From the NCBI GenBank assembly GCA_003523255.1, contig DPGH01000006.1, positions 39,022-103,021 on the forward strand: a stretch of DNA of 64,000 nucleotides, written 5' to 3'. Below the pieces are notes generated by a model that saw only the letters and a program-made list of their open reading frames with translations, searched no databases and was not told where the DNA came from. Shown here piece by piece: positions 1 to 8,802 of the stretch; the first letter of the stretch is position 1; each line of letters starts with the position of its first letter. A program made the translations under genes and the position numbers. The stretch comes from Clostridiales bacterium (GTDB lineage: Bacteria; Bacillota; Clostridia; Christensenellales; Borkfalkiaceae).

Positions 1-207
1 CTTGTGATATACGCCCTTGGAAGTAGCCTTGTCGATCTCGCTGGTAGCAGCTAATAATGCAGCCTGTGCAGCAGCCTTATCTTTTGCAGCAACAGCAGCT
101 TCAACTTTCTTAACAGCAGTTTTAACTTTGGATCTGATAGCCTTGTTTCTTGCAGCTCTTGTCTCTGCAACTAAGATTCTTTTTTTTGCGGATTTAATGT
201 TAGGCAT
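1..207 (-). CDS. rpsT: 30S ribosomal protein S20 (3' end cut by window edge)
   Basis: S20 binds 16S rRNA in the small ribosomal subunit. The reverse strand reads MPNIKSAKKRILVAETRAAR followed by a Lys/Ala-rich helical sequence, which is the S20 signature. Sixty-nine codons are visible and no stop is reached, so the last part of the gene lies beyond base 1. The ATG at 207-205 is preceded by an AAGGAGCAC ribosome site at 220-212. The gene is divergent from murI and has its own promoter at 247-275. The call is close to certain; only the C-terminus is missing. Confidence 0.95.
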   Translation of the reverse strand, partial: MPNIKSAKKRILVAETRAARNKAIRSKVKTAVKKVEAAVAAKDKAAAQAALLAATSEIDKATSKGVYHK

Positions 208-246
208 ATCTGTGCTCCTTATTGTATCTCATTTTGTTCTTTGAAT

Positions 247-275
247 ATTTTAGCATAAAAAACTTATAATTGCAA
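247..275 (-). promoter_or_regulatory. Sigma-A-type promoter of rpsT
   Basis: On the minus strand TTGCAA (275-270) and TAAAAT (252-247) are separated by 17 bases, and a TGC precedes the -10 (extended -10). Transcription would start near 240, giving a leader of about 33 bases before the rpsT ATG. Confidence 0.7.
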
Positions 276-348
276 CTACATTTTAACGGCATTTTTAACT
301 TTTCGTTTCTTTTTAACTAAATTTTCCGTTCGTTTCATATTTTATAAG

Positions 349-1089
349 GTGAAAGAAAAATATATTGCGGTTATAGACAGCGGAATCGGCGGTACGTCTA
401 TTTTAAATAGCCTGTCAAAATCTTTAAGCGATTATAACATTATATATTACGGCGATAACTTTAACGCGCCGTACGGTAACAAACGGCCTGAAAAACTTTT
501 GTCGCTTACCGCGCTTAATATCGCTTTGGTTGTAAACGTGCCGCTTTCGGCGGTAATTCTCGCGTGCAACACTTTAAGCGTTACGGTGCGGGGCGAACTC
601 GAAAACGCGCTTAACGTACCCGTTTTCGGCGTATATCCTCCCGCGGTAAGTTTGAAGGATGATAAAACCTTGCTTATCGCAACGCCCGTTACGGCAAAGC
701 AGTACAATTCGGATAAAAATATTACGGTTGTTCCGCTCCCGAATCTTGCCGCCGAAATCGAACGAAACGCTTTTTCGCTCGGTATGGTTAATCTTAAAAA
801 TCATCTGCCGAACGACAAAGGTTTTTTCAAGCGTTTCGATAACGTGATTTTAGGTTGCACGCATTACGAATTGATTAAAAACGAATTTATCGACCACTTT
901 TGCCCCGCAAATATAATTTGCCCCACGCGTTTTACTGTAAATTCAGTCGCCAAAAAACTTAAAAGCGGAAAATCGTCAGTAAATACCTGCAAAAATCAAA
1001 TATTTTTCGTCGGAAAAAATTCTGAAATAAATAAAAATTTTTATAAAACGGTGGTCGCCAACTCCGAAAAAGTGCCAAAAAATTTTTGA
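349..1089 (+). CDS. murI: Glutamate racemase
   Basis: Interconverts L- and D-glutamate to supply D-Glu for peptidoglycan stem peptides. The protein (246 residues, slightly shorter than the usual 255-270) has the DSGIGG motif at residues 10-15, the first catalytic Cys in ACNT (about residue 73) and the second in GCTHYE (about residue 172), so both acid/base cysteines are present. The GTG start at 349 gives the normal short lead before the DSG motif, but it overlaps the only SD-like run (TAAGGTGA), so the true start is not certain. It lies just upstream of the dcw cluster but probably has a separate transcript, because a strong promoter follows at 1117. Confidence 0.9.
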   Translation: MKEKYIAVIDSGIGGTSILNSLSKSLSDYNIIYYGDNFNAPYGNKRPEKLLSLTALNIALVVNVPLSAVILACNTLSVTVRGELENALNVPVFGVYPPAVSLKDDKTLLIATPVTAKQYNSDKNITVVPLPNLAAEIERNAFSLGMVNLKNHLPNDKGFFKRFDNVILGCTHYELIKNEFIDHFCPANIICPTRFTVNSVAKKLKSGKSSVNTCKNQIFFVGKNSEINKNFYKTVVANSEKVPKNF

Positions 1090-1107
1090 TTAAGCCAAAA
1101 AATTTTT
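1074..1107 (+). repeat. Short direct repeat between murI and mraZ
   Basis: GCCAAAAAATTTTT occurs at 1074-1087 and again at 1094-1107, with a 20-base period. The first copy overlaps the last codons of murI. Each copy has a self-complementary AAAAAATTTTT-like core that may add to transcript ending or DNA curvature upstream of the mraZ promoter; no function can be shown. Confidence 0.5.
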
Positions 1108-1116
1108 CAAAAAGGG

Positions 1117-1145
1117 TTGACGGTGGTCAAAAATGGTGATATACT
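1117..1145 (+). promoter_or_regulatory. mraZ promoter with MraZ-box-like repeats in the spacer
   Basis: TTGACG (1117-1122), a 17-base spacer and TATACT (1140-1145) with an extended-10 TGA form a strong sigma-A promoter. Inside the spacer TGGTC (1124-1128) and TGGTG (1134-1138) recur with a 10-base period. MraZ of E. coli binds TGGGN repeats spaced by 5 bases, so these are likely autoregulatory MraZ boxes. Binding is inference. Confidence 0.7.
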
Positions 1146-1173
1146 ATCAGTACACTAAGCAAGGGAGTAGTGT

Positions 1174-1605
1174 ATGTCCGGCAAAAATTACTCGCACCAA
1201 CTCGATGCGAAAAACAGAATGCGTATTCCGGCGAAACTGCGTGAGGAACTCGGCAGCGGTTATACCGTTACCGTAGGCTCGGGCGGTTGTCTTTACGTAT
1301 ATACTGCCGAACAGATGAAAGAGGTTAAAGCGACCCTTACCAAAATAAACGCTTATAGAGAAAGTCAACTTAAAGCCGCGCGTTTTATACTTTATAATTC
1401 GTGGGAGGCGGAAGAGGACAAGCAGGGCAGAATTCTTTTACCCGAGAATTTGAGAAAGTACGCCAAAATCGTTAAAAACGTGGTCGTGTTCAAAGGACCT
1501 AACTGCGTAGAAATATGGAGCGAAGAGGTTTGGAACGATTACTTTAAAGACGTAAACTTCGGCGAACTTGCCGACGCGTTGGACTGTTTGAGTAATAATG
1601 GCTGA
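1174..1605 (+). CDS. mraZ: Transcriptional regulator MraZ
   Basis: DNA-binding regulator of the division/cell wall cluster. The 143-residue length fits the family, and it has two SpoVT/AbrB-like halves: the first around residues 5-50 (HQLDAKNRMRIPAKLREEL), the second around residues 75-120 (DKQGRILLPENLRKYA). The ATG at 1174 follows AAGGGAGTAG with good spacing. It is first in the dcw cluster and overlaps rsmH by 8 bases, so the two are translationally coupled. Candidate binding sites for the protein itself lie in its own promoter. Confidence 0.95.
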   Translation: MSGKNYSHQLDAKNRMRIPAKLREELGSGYTVTVGSGGCLYVYTAEQMKEVKATLTKINAYRESQLKAARFILYNSWEAEEDKQGRILLPENLRKYAKIVKNVVVFKGPNCVEIWSEEVWNDYFKDVNFGELADALDCLSNNG

Positions 1606-2536
1606 TTTCGTTCACGTGCCCGTTATGCTGAAAGAGTGCATGCAAGGGCTTAACGTAAAAAACGGCGGCGTTTACTTTGACGGAACGCTCGGCGGGGCGG
1701 GTCATTCGTCGGAAATATTGAGATTAAGTTCTCCGAACGGTTTCTTGCTCGCTACCGACCTTGACGACTACGCTTTGAAAAGAGCGGACGAAAGGCTTTC
1801 CGATTATATGGGCAGATACAAACTCGTTAAAAGCAACTTTAAAAACTTTCTCGAGGTGAAAGAAAACGCGGGTATAGATGAATTCGACGGTATTCTTTTA
1901 GATCTCGGCGTTTCGAGTTTTCAGTTAGACGATAAAAGCCGCGGCTTTTCGTATATGGCAGGCGATGAAACGCTCGATATGAGGATGGACGAGAGCAAAC
2001 CGTTTTCCGCAATAGACGTGATAAACGGTTACGACGAAAACAACCTTAAAAGAATTATATCCGAGTACGGTGAAGAAAGGTTTGCTTTCAGTATCGCCAA
2101 AAATATAGTAAAAGAACGCAAAATAAGCCCGATAACGACCGTAGGACGGCTTAACGAGATAATCTCGCAAAGTATACCGAAAAAGTTTCAAAAGGGCGGG
2201 CATCCGTCTAAAAAAACCTTTCAGGCGATACGCATAGAAGTAAACGGGGAACTCGACGGACTGTACGAAACGGTAATCGCTATGGCGCGGTCGCTTAAAA
2301 AGGGCGGCAGACTTGCGATAATGACGTTTCATTCGCTCGAGGACAGGATTGTTAAGCGGGCGTTTAAAGAACTCGAAACCGATTGCGTTTGTCCAAAATC
2401 TTTGCCGGTATGCGTATGCGGCAAGAAAAAAGAAATAGAAATAATTACGAAGCGTCCCGTTACGGCGGGAGAAGAAGAACTCGGTAACAATCCGAGAGCG
2501 GCTTCCGCAAAACTGCGGGTCGCGGAAAAGGTTTAA
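1598..2536 (+). CDS. rsmH: 16S rRNA (cytosine-1402-N4)-methyltransferase
   Basis: SAM-dependent enzyme that methylates N4 of C1402 in the 16S rRNA decoding centre. At 312 residues it has the usual length. Motifs seen are HVPVMLKE at the N-terminus, the SAM site DGTLGGAGHS (about residues 28-37), DGILLDLGVSS (about 98-108) and the family tail NNPRAASAKLR. Standard second gene of dcw clusters, overlapping mraZ. A CPKSLPVCVCGKK Cys cluster near residue 262 is common in Firmicute copies. Confidence 0.95.
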   Translation: MADFVHVPVMLKECMQGLNVKNGGVYFDGTLGGAGHSSEILRLSSPNGFLLATDLDDYALKRADERLSDYMGRYKLVKSNFKNFLEVKENAGIDEFDGILLDLGVSSFQLDDKSRGFSYMAGDETLDMRMDESKPFSAIDVINGYDENNLKRIISEYGEERFAFSIAKNIVKERKISPITTVGRLNEIISQSIPKKFQKGGHPSKKTFQAIRIEVNGELDGLYETVIAMARSLKKGGRLAIMTFHSLEDRIVKRAFKELETDCVCPKSLPVCVCGKKKEIEIITKRPVTAGEEELGNNPRAASAKLRVAEKV

Positions 2537-2579
2537 CGCAACCAAAAAACGTAAATAAAGACTATCGAGGAGAAAATTT

Positions 2580-3215
2580 ATGGTTACCACCAGACGAAAC
2601 GACGGGGAAGTTGCCGTCTCTACGTTTAAAGACGCCGGCGTAAAATTGCTTGAAAGAAACGCGCCGGAAACTTACGACGCACGCGTCGCTTCTAATCAGA
2701 CCGAAAGCGAACAAGACGCCGGACAGAGGATGAGAAGCAATCTCGACAGACTTTTGAATTACGACAGATATAGCGCTGTAGAGGCTTCCGCGGCGCAACC
2801 CGCGCCCGCCGTTACCGAAGAGGCGGTATCCGAACCGGTCGTAGAGGCAGTCGCTTCTTCCGACGAGGATATAAGACCCACTTCCACGACGATGCAGTTC
2901 GGCGACGCCGATCTCGATCAGATGTATAAGGAGATGAATCGCGCGGAAAGTAATAGCCATGTGGGGTACAAACTCAACGCCAAGGGCAAAGTCGTGGTTG
3001 CGATTTATGCGGCCATCGTTGCCATAATATTTGCGCTTATCGTGCTTAATACCGGCGTTTTAACCACGCTCTCCCGCTCTAACACCGTTAAAGCGGAAAC
3101 GCTTACCGTTAAAGCGGCGGAATACGACGCTCTCACTTCCGAAATCGAGCGTATTTCTTCCGTCGAGCACGTTATCGAAGTAGCCGAAAACGATTTGGGA
3201 ATGGTAAAACGGTAA
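2580..3215 (+). CDS. ftsL: FtsL-like cell division protein with a long cytoplasmic N-terminus
   Basis: Position between rsmH and ftsI and bitopic architecture point to FtsL, the DivIB/DivIC partner that recruits and activates the septal synthase. The 211-residue protein has about 135 cytoplasmic residues, rich in Ala, Val, Glu and Asp, one membrane helix (about residues 139-160: VVVAIYAAIVAIIFALIVLN), then a short extracellular heptad-like segment ending ENDLGMVKR, as in FtsL. Typical FtsL proteins are 90-120 residues with a short tail, so the N-terminal extension is unusual. ATG is preceded by GAGGAGAA. FtsL sequences diverge strongly, so the name rests on position and topology. Confidence 0.7.
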   Translation: MVTTRRNDGEVAVSTFKDAGVKLLERNAPETYDARVASNQTESEQDAGQRMRSNLDRLLNYDRYSAVEASAAQPAPAVTEEAVSEPVVEAVASSDEDIRPTSTTMQFGDADLDQMYKEMNRAESNSHVGYKLNAKGKVVVAIYAAIVAIIFALIVLNTGVLTTLSRSNTVKAETLTVKAAEYDALTSEIERISSVEHVIEVAENDLGMVKR

Positions 3216-3282
3216 TAAACACGAATAAACGGCGCGCCGATCCGAATAGATTTATATAAAGATAAAAAGGCGGTGCGCGGAT

Positions 3283-5019
3283 ATTAAAGAATTTTCTATA
3301 ACGATTTTACGAAAGAGGTTATTTGCAATCACGATTGCGGTAGCCTTTTTATTTTTGTGTATTTTAGGCAGACTTTTATACGTTCAGGTAATCAACGGCG
3401 AAAATTTGCAAAAAAAGGCGATCGATCAATGGACGCGTGAAATACCGATAGTGGCTGCGCGCGGAAAAATCGTTGACGAAAACGGTGTGGTTTTAGCCGA
3501 TAACGATGACACCTATACCGTATTTGCTCGAAAAAGCGCAATAAAAGACCCGGAAAAAACTTCTAAAATTCTTTCCGAGGCGTTAGGCTCCGATTACGAT
3601 TACGTTTATTCGCGATTAACCGAAACGAAAGCAAGCGAGGTTACCGTTAAAAAACAGGTGCCGAAAGAAAAAATAGATTTATTGCTTGGCGAAAACCTTG
3701 CAGGCGTATATTTTTCACGCGATAATTCTCGAAAATACCCGTACGGCGAATTTTTGACGGCGGTACTCGGGTTTACTTCTACGGACGGAAAAGGACAGTC
3801 GGGGCTTGAATTGTATTACGATAAATATTTATCCGGCATCAACGGAGAAATATTGTACGAAACCGATATCGTCGGCGTGGAGGTCGACGGGGGCAAAGCG
3901 AGTTACGTGCCCGCGACGGACGGGCTAAACGTAAAACTGACGATAGATTACGAAATTCAGCAACTTTGCGAGGCGGCTATGTCGGAGGCTCTCGAAATAC
4001 ATTCGGCAAAAGCCGCGTCTATGCTCGTGCTCGACCCTCAGAACGGAAAGATAAAAGCGCTTTGCGTAAAACCGTCTTATGACCTTAACGACGTCCCGAG
4101 AGATGACCTGACGCTTTTAAACGCGCTTTCGAGAAACACTCTTTTTTGCGATATATACGAGCCGGGGTCAACGTTTAAAATAATAACCGCCGCCGCCAAT
4201 ATCGAAGAGAAGCGCCGCGGCAATCCGAAAGCGTTTTCATCGTCGCACGTGTTTAATTCTTCGCGTTACAGATTTATCGACGGGCAACGCGTAAAATGCT
4301 GGAGCAATCACGCAAACGGCAAACATTCCGCGCTTAATCTGCAGGGCGCGCTTAACAACAGTTGCAATCCTATATTCGTGGATATAGCAATGTCGCTCGG
4401 AAAAGAAACCATGTACGACTACATAGACCGTTTTAATTTCGGCAAGGCGACGGGGGTAGATTTCGGCGGAGAGGCGCAAGGCATGCTTTTACCGGAGTCT
4501 TCCGTCGTAAACGTAGACCTTGCGAGAATATCTTTCGGTCAGACGGTTGCTGTAACGGGGCTTCAACTTGCCGCGGCAACCGCTGCGGCGGTAAACGGCG
4601 GTAAATATTATAAACCGTATCTCGTTGAAGAAATTTACGACAAAAACGGCACCCTTGCCGAAAAAATTTATCCCGAAGTCAAAAACGAGGCAATAAGCGA
4701 AGGTGCGTCGAAAGAACTCGCTCTTATGCTCGAACAGGTTGTAAAAGAGGGTTCGGGCAGACAGGCGTACATAGAGGGATACCGAGTGGGTGGAAAAACA
4801 GGTACGGCGCAAAAGTACCAAAACGGGGTTATTGCGTCGGGTAAATACGTGGCGTCATTCGTGGGATTTTTCCCGGCGAACGCGCCGAGATATCTTGCGC
4901 TCGTCGTTATCGACGAACCGGTAGGCAGTTATTACGGCAGCACCGTCGCCGCGCCTTACGCCAAAAGCGTGTTCGAGGGAATAATAAACTTAAAAAACAT
5001 AAAACCCGAGGGGGATTAA
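3283..5019 (+). CDS. ftsI: Septal peptidoglycan transpeptidase (class B PBP, FtsI/PBP2b type)
   Basis: Cross-links septal peptidoglycan outside the membrane. Visible are a PBP dimerisation domain, and a transpeptidase domain with catalytic SxxK in PGSTFKI, SCNP (SxN motif) and KTGTAQ (KTG motif). There is no C-terminal PASTA domain, unlike SpoVD. The nearest usual start is TTG at 3355, but it would cut the membrane anchor in half. The same frame stays open upstream and encodes a basic stretch plus hydrophobic helix (ILRKRLFAITIAVAFLFL). An ATT at 3283 sits 7 bases after AAGGCGGTG, an 8/9 match to the anti-SD complement. I therefore favour ATT as start, giving 578 residues. Confidence 0.85.
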   Translation: MKEFSITILRKRLFAITIAVAFLFLCILGRLLYVQVINGENLQKKAIDQWTREIPIVAARGKIVDENGVVLADNDDTYTVFARKSAIKDPEKTSKILSEALGSDYDYVYSRLTETKASEVTVKKQVPKEKIDLLLGENLAGVYFSRDNSRKYPYGEFLTAVLGFTSTDGKGQSGLELYYDKYLSGINGEILYETDIVGVEVDGGKASYVPATDGLNVKLTIDYEIQQLCEAAMSEALEIHSAKAASMLVLDPQNGKIKALCVKPSYDLNDVPRDDLTLLNALSRNTLFCDIYEPGSTFKIITAAANIEEKRRGNPKAFSSSHVFNSSRYRFIDGQRVKCWSNHANGKHSALNLQGALNNSCNPIFVDIAMSLGKETMYDYIDRFNFGKATGVDFGGEAQGMLLPESSVVNVDLARISFGQTVAVTGLQLAAATAAAVNGGKYYKPYLVEEIYDKNGTLAEKIYPEVKNEAISEGASKELALMLEQVVKEGSGRQAYIEGYRVGGKTGTAQKYQNGVIASGKYVASFVGFFPANAPRYLALVVIDEPVGSYYGSTVAAPYAKSVFEGIINLKNIKPEGD

Positions 5020-5020
5020 A

Positions 5021-6466
5021 ATGAAATTAACGGATTTGATAAAGGGGATAGAACCCGAAAAAATAGTCGGAAACGCCGCCGTGGAAATAGATAGCGTTGT
5101 AATAGATAGCAGTTCCGCTGGTAAAGGCAGTCTGTTTATATGTCTGCGCGGAGAAAACGCCGACGGCACCGACTTTATTCCGCGTGCGGAGAGTTACGGG
5201 GCGGTCGCCGTTTTAACCGAGCGCGAGACGGACACGCCGCTCGTTCAGATAATAGTTAAAAACGCAAGAACGGCCATGAGTGTCGTTGCCGCGAATTTTT
5301 ACGGTAACCCTGCGGAAAAACTTAAACTCGTCGGCGTTGTCGGCACTAACGGAAAAACGACCGTGTCGCGGCTTATTTACGACGGTTATACGTATGCGGG
5401 CGTTAAGTGCGGACTTATCGGTACGCTCGGAAGTTTCTACGACGGCGTTACGGAAGAGGCTACGCTTACAACTCCGGACCCGCTCGCTTTAAATAAAACG
5501 CTTTCCGAAATGCTTTCGCGAGGGATAACCACCGTCGTAATGGAGGTCTCCGCGCACGCGGCGTATTACGATAAATTGTACGGACTTAAGTTCGAAGCGG
5601 GGGTTTTTACAAACTTTTCTCAAGACCATCTTGACTTTTTCAAAACGATGGAAGATTATGAAAACGCAAAACTTAAATTTTTTAACGAAAACGACTGTAA
5701 ATACATAGTAACTTCCGCAGACGATAAAACAGGACTTAAAATCGCAACGCTTCATCCAAAGGCTATAACTTACGGTATAGATAACCCGTCCGACGTTTTT
5801 GCAATAGAAGTAAAGGAACGCGCGGGCGGCACCTCTTTCGTTATAAATCTTTTCGATTGTGTTTTTAACGTAAAACTAAAACTTATAGGCAGGTTTAACG
5901 TTTATAACGCGCTCGCCGCCGCAACCGCGCTGTCGCTTACAGGCGTCGCTCCGAAAACGGCGGTGGAAGGGCTTATGAAAGTTAAAGGCGTAGACGGCAG
6001 GCTCGAACGAGTAAATTGCGACGATATAAACGTATTCGTAGACTACGCGCATACTCCGGGAGGTCTTTCAAACGTTCTTAAAACGCTTAAAAATTCGTAT
6101 TCCGGTAGAATTATATGCGTTTTCGGTTGCGGCGGCAATCGCGACGCAAAAAAAAGACCGTTGATGGGTGAGATAAGTGGTAAATACGCAGATTTTACGG
6201 TTATAACGTCAGACAATCCGCGGTTTGAAGACCCCATGGATATAATTCGCGAAATCGAAGAAGGCGTGTTGAAGGTTTCTAAAAAATACGTTATTGTCGA
6301 AGAACGCGCAGAGGGGATACGTTACGCTCTTACTCTTGCAAAGAAAGGCGACGTCGTTCTTATCGCCGGCAAGGGCGCGGAAAAATATCAGGACGTTCTC
6401 GGTATAAAAACGCCTTATAACGACAAAGATACCGCTATAAACATATTAAGGGAGAGCGGCAGGTGA
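5021..6466 (+). CDS. murE: UDP-MurNAc-L-Ala-D-Glu:meso-diaminopimelate ligase
   Basis: Cytoplasmic ATP-dependent ligase that adds the third amino acid to the peptidoglycan stem peptide. It has the Mur-ligase P-loop GVVGTNGKTT (about residues 107-116), the central-domain VMEVSAHA, and C-terminal DNPRFEDP (about residue 403). The DNPR motif is the one that selects meso-DAP rather than lysine. Length 481 is normal. It starts 1 base after ftsI and overlaps mraY by 4 bases. murF, which usually follows, is absent here. Confidence 0.95.
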   Translation: MKLTDLIKGIEPEKIVGNAAVEIDSVVIDSSSAGKGSLFICLRGENADGTDFIPRAESYGAVAVLTERETDTPLVQIIVKNARTAMSVVAANFYGNPAEKLKLVGVVGTNGKTTVSRLIYDGYTYAGVKCGLIGTLGSFYDGVTEEATLTTPDPLALNKTLSEMLSRGITTVVMEVSAHAAYYDKLYGLKFEAGVFTNFSQDHLDFFKTMEDYENAKLKFFNENDCKYIVTSADDKTGLKIATLHPKAITYGIDNPSDVFAIEVKERAGGTSFVINLFDCVFNVKLKLIGRFNVYNALAAATALSLTGVAPKTAVEGLMKVKGVDGRLERVNCDDINVFVDYAHTPGGLSNVLKTLKNSYSGRIICVFGCGGNRDAKKRPLMGEISGKYADFTVITSDNPRFEDPMDIIREIEEGVLKVSKKYVIVEERAEGIRYALTLAKKGDVVLIAGKGAEKYQDVLGIKTPYNDKDTAINILRESGR

Positions 6467-7449
6467 AAAACTTTCTAATTTACGCGCTTATTTCGCTTTC
6501 GGCTTCGCTGATATGCGGCTTTTTCGCGGTGCCCGCGCTAAAGAGAATAAAAGCGGGACAACCGGTGCTTAAATATGTTGAAACGCATAAGGATAAAAAC
6601 GGTACGCCCACAATGGGCGGGCTGTTTTTTATTATACCTTCGTCGGTCGTTTTTTTATTGTCGGGCGGTAGCAACAGGCTTGCCGTTGTTGCGGTAACGA
6701 TAGGTCTTGCGTTTATGGCGGTAGGGTTTATCGACGATTTTTTAAAGATAAAAAGAAAAACGAACGAGGGGTTAAAACCTTATCAAAAAATGTTGTTTTT
6801 ATGCGTTATCGCCCTGTTCGCGGGAATTTTTGCCTACGTAAACGGGCTAACGGTTTTTTATTTACCTTTTACGGTTAAAGTTTTCAACGCGGGTTGGTTT
6901 ACCGTTCCGCTCGTTGCCGTGGTTTTTATCGCAATGACGAACAGCGTAAATTTAACCGACGGACTTGACGGACTTGCCGCAAGCGTAAGTTTTACTTACC
7001 TCGTTTTTATAATCGCATTGATTTGCGCCGAAAAAAACGTTTTCGGTTATATTTATTTAAAACCGGAAGAGTACGACGGCTTATGCGGTTATGCCGCTTC
7101 CGTCGCGGGCGGGTTGCTTGCCTTTTTGTTTTTTAATTCGAGTAAGGCAAGCGTGTTTATGGGTGATACCGGCTCGCTTTCGCTCGGAGGAATTTTAGGG
7201 GCAATCAGCGTGTTTTCGTCGAACGGGTTGTTTATACCCGTTTTAGGACTTCCTTTCGTTACGTCGAGTTTGTCGGTTATAATTCAGGTTCTGCACTTCA
7301 AAAGAACCGGCAAAAGAGTTTTTTTAATGGCGCCGCTTCATCATCATTTTCAAATGAAAGGTTATTCGGAAACCAAGATTTCTTTCGCGTATTCTCTCGT
7401 TACCGGAATATTAGGCGCGCTCTCGGTCATATGTTATATCCGGGGGTAA
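6463..7449 (+). CDS. mraY: Phospho-MurNAc-pentapeptide translocase
   Basis: Integral membrane enzyme making lipid I from UDP-MurNAc-pentapeptide and undecaprenyl phosphate. It has 328 residues and about ten hydrophobic segments. Conserved motifs seen are PTMGGLFF (about 44-51), the catalytic aspartates in GFIDDFLK (about 88-95), NSVNLTDGLDGLA, FMGDTGSL, and PLHHHFQMKG near the C-terminus. The GTG start at 6463 overlaps the murE stop (GTGA), which implies coupled translation. Confidence 0.96.
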   Translation: MKNFLIYALISLSASLICGFFAVPALKRIKAGQPVLKYVETHKDKNGTPTMGGLFFIIPSSVVFLLSGGSNRLAVVAVTIGLAFMAVGFIDDFLKIKRKTNEGLKPYQKMLFLCVIALFAGIFAYVNGLTVFYLPFTVKVFNAGWFTVPLVAVVFIAMTNSVNLTDGLDGLAASVSFTYLVFIIALICAEKNVFGYIYLKPEEYDGLCGYAASVAGGLLAFLFFNSSKASVFMGDTGSLSLGGILGAISVFSSNGLFIPVLGLPFVTSSLSVIIQVLHFKRTGKRVFLMAPLHHHFQMKGYSETKISFAYSLVTGILGALSVICYIRG

Positions 7450-7452
7450 AAC

Positions 7453-8802
7453 ATGGACGTAAAAAATCAGAAATTTTTTGTACTCGGCGTATCTAAAAGC
7501 GGCGCGGCGGTCGCCGATTACGTTTTAAGCCGCGGCGGAAAGTGCTTTTTATACGAAGAACTCGAAAGCGAAAAAATCACAAAAACTCTCGAAAGACTTA
7601 AAAACTCAGGCGGCGTAATAGTGGATGGGTCTTGCGTAGACGCCGCTCTATCCGAAACGGACGTGCTTGTAATAAGCCCGGGCGTGCCGATAAATCACAG
7701 GGTTGCCGTAAAAGCCAAAGAATCGGGGGTTAAGATAATAGGTGAACTCGAATTCGGTTATCGTTCTTTTTTGCCGGTTATAATAGCGGTAACGGGAACC
7801 AACGGGAAAACGACTACCGTATCGATGATAGAATCCGGACTAAAAAAAGCGGGAATATCCGCACCCGCCGTCGGCAATATAGGCGTGCCGCTCACCGAAA
7901 AGTCGTGCGATATACATAGAAGCGATTACGTCGTTTGCGAAGTGTCGAGTTTTCAACTTGAAAGCGTGGATTCTTTCACGCCGCATATCGCGTGCGTTTT
8001 AAATATCGCGCCCGATCATCTTGAAAGACACTACACGATGGAAAACTACGTTTTTCTGAAAAAACGCATATTAAGAAACATGCGGGAAAGCGAATACGCG
8101 ATTTTGAATTACGACGACGAGACGGTAAAAAGTTTTTCAAACGGCGCTAAGTGTAAAATTTTATACGTTTCCGCGAAAGAAAAGGTGGACGGGGCGTATC
8201 GCTCGGACGGAAAATTATATTATAAAGACGAGTACGTTATGGAAGAAAGCGTGCTGTCGGTTCGCGGAGAACATAACGTGTACGACGCATTGTTCGCGCT
8301 TGCGGCGTTAAAAATCTGCGGCGTAAAAACCGAAACCGTAAAAGCCGCGCTGTCCGAATTCCGCGGGGTAAAACATCGTATAGAACTCGTCGCGGAGTCG
8401 AACGGAGTAAAGTATTTCGACGACTCGAAAGCAACCAACGTCGCATCCGCTCTTACCGCGGCAAAATCGATGACTTCTCCCACCGTAATAATACTCGGCG
8501 GTAGCGAAAAGGGCGAAACGTACGAAGAGTTGTTTGAAAAATTGAAAGAAAGCAAAGTGTATCACGCCGTAATAACCGGAGCTTCGAGATTTAACATGAT
8601 GAAAGACGCCGAAAAATCGGGATTTACCGATTATACGGTAACGGGCGACTTTAAACGCGCGGTAAGTATCGCTAAAATGATTGCGAAAAACGGCGATAAC
8701 GTGCTTTTAAGTCCCGCCTGTGCGAGTTTCGATTCGTTTAATAACTATGAAGAACGCGGTAACGCTTTCGTTAAAGCCGTCGGTACGGGCGATGACGAAT
8801 AA
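7453..8802 (+). CDS. murD: UDP-MurNAc-L-alanine:D-glutamate ligase
   Basis: Cytoplasmic Mur ligase that adds D-Glu, the product of MurI, to UDP-MurNAc-L-Ala. The N-terminal Rossmann-like UDP domain is followed by the P-loop AVTGTNGKTTT (about residues 113-123), an EVSSFQLE segment and KYFDDSKATN in the C-terminal domain. Length 449 matches the family. It starts 3 bases after mraY and its end overlaps ftsW by 11 bases. Confidence 0.95.
   Translation: MDVKNQKFFVLGVSKSGAAVADYVLSRGGKCFLYEELESEKITKTLERLKNSGGVIVDGSCVDAALSETDVLVISPGVPINHRVAVKAKESGVKIIGELEFGYRSFLPVIIAVTGTNGKTTTVSMIESGLKKAGISAPAVGNIGVPLTEKSCDIHRSDYVVCEVSSFQLESVDSFTPHIACVLNIAPDHLERHYTMENYVFLKKRILRNMRESEYAILNYDDETVKSFSNGAKCKILYVSAKEKVDGAYRSDGKLYYKDEYVMEESVLSVRGEHNVYDALFALAALKICGVKTETVKAALSEFRGVKHRIELVAESNGVKYFDDSKATNVASALTAAKSMTSPTVIILGGSEKGETYEELFEKLKESKVYHAVITGASRFNMMKDAEKSGFTDYTVTGDFKRAVSIAKMIAKNGDNVLLSPACASFDSFNNYEERGNAFVKAVGTGDDE

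Noticed and set aside
3355..3357. TTG at 3355 as ftsI start
   Set aside because: No SD precedes it and it would cut the membrane anchor; the ATT at 3283 has a near-perfect SD.
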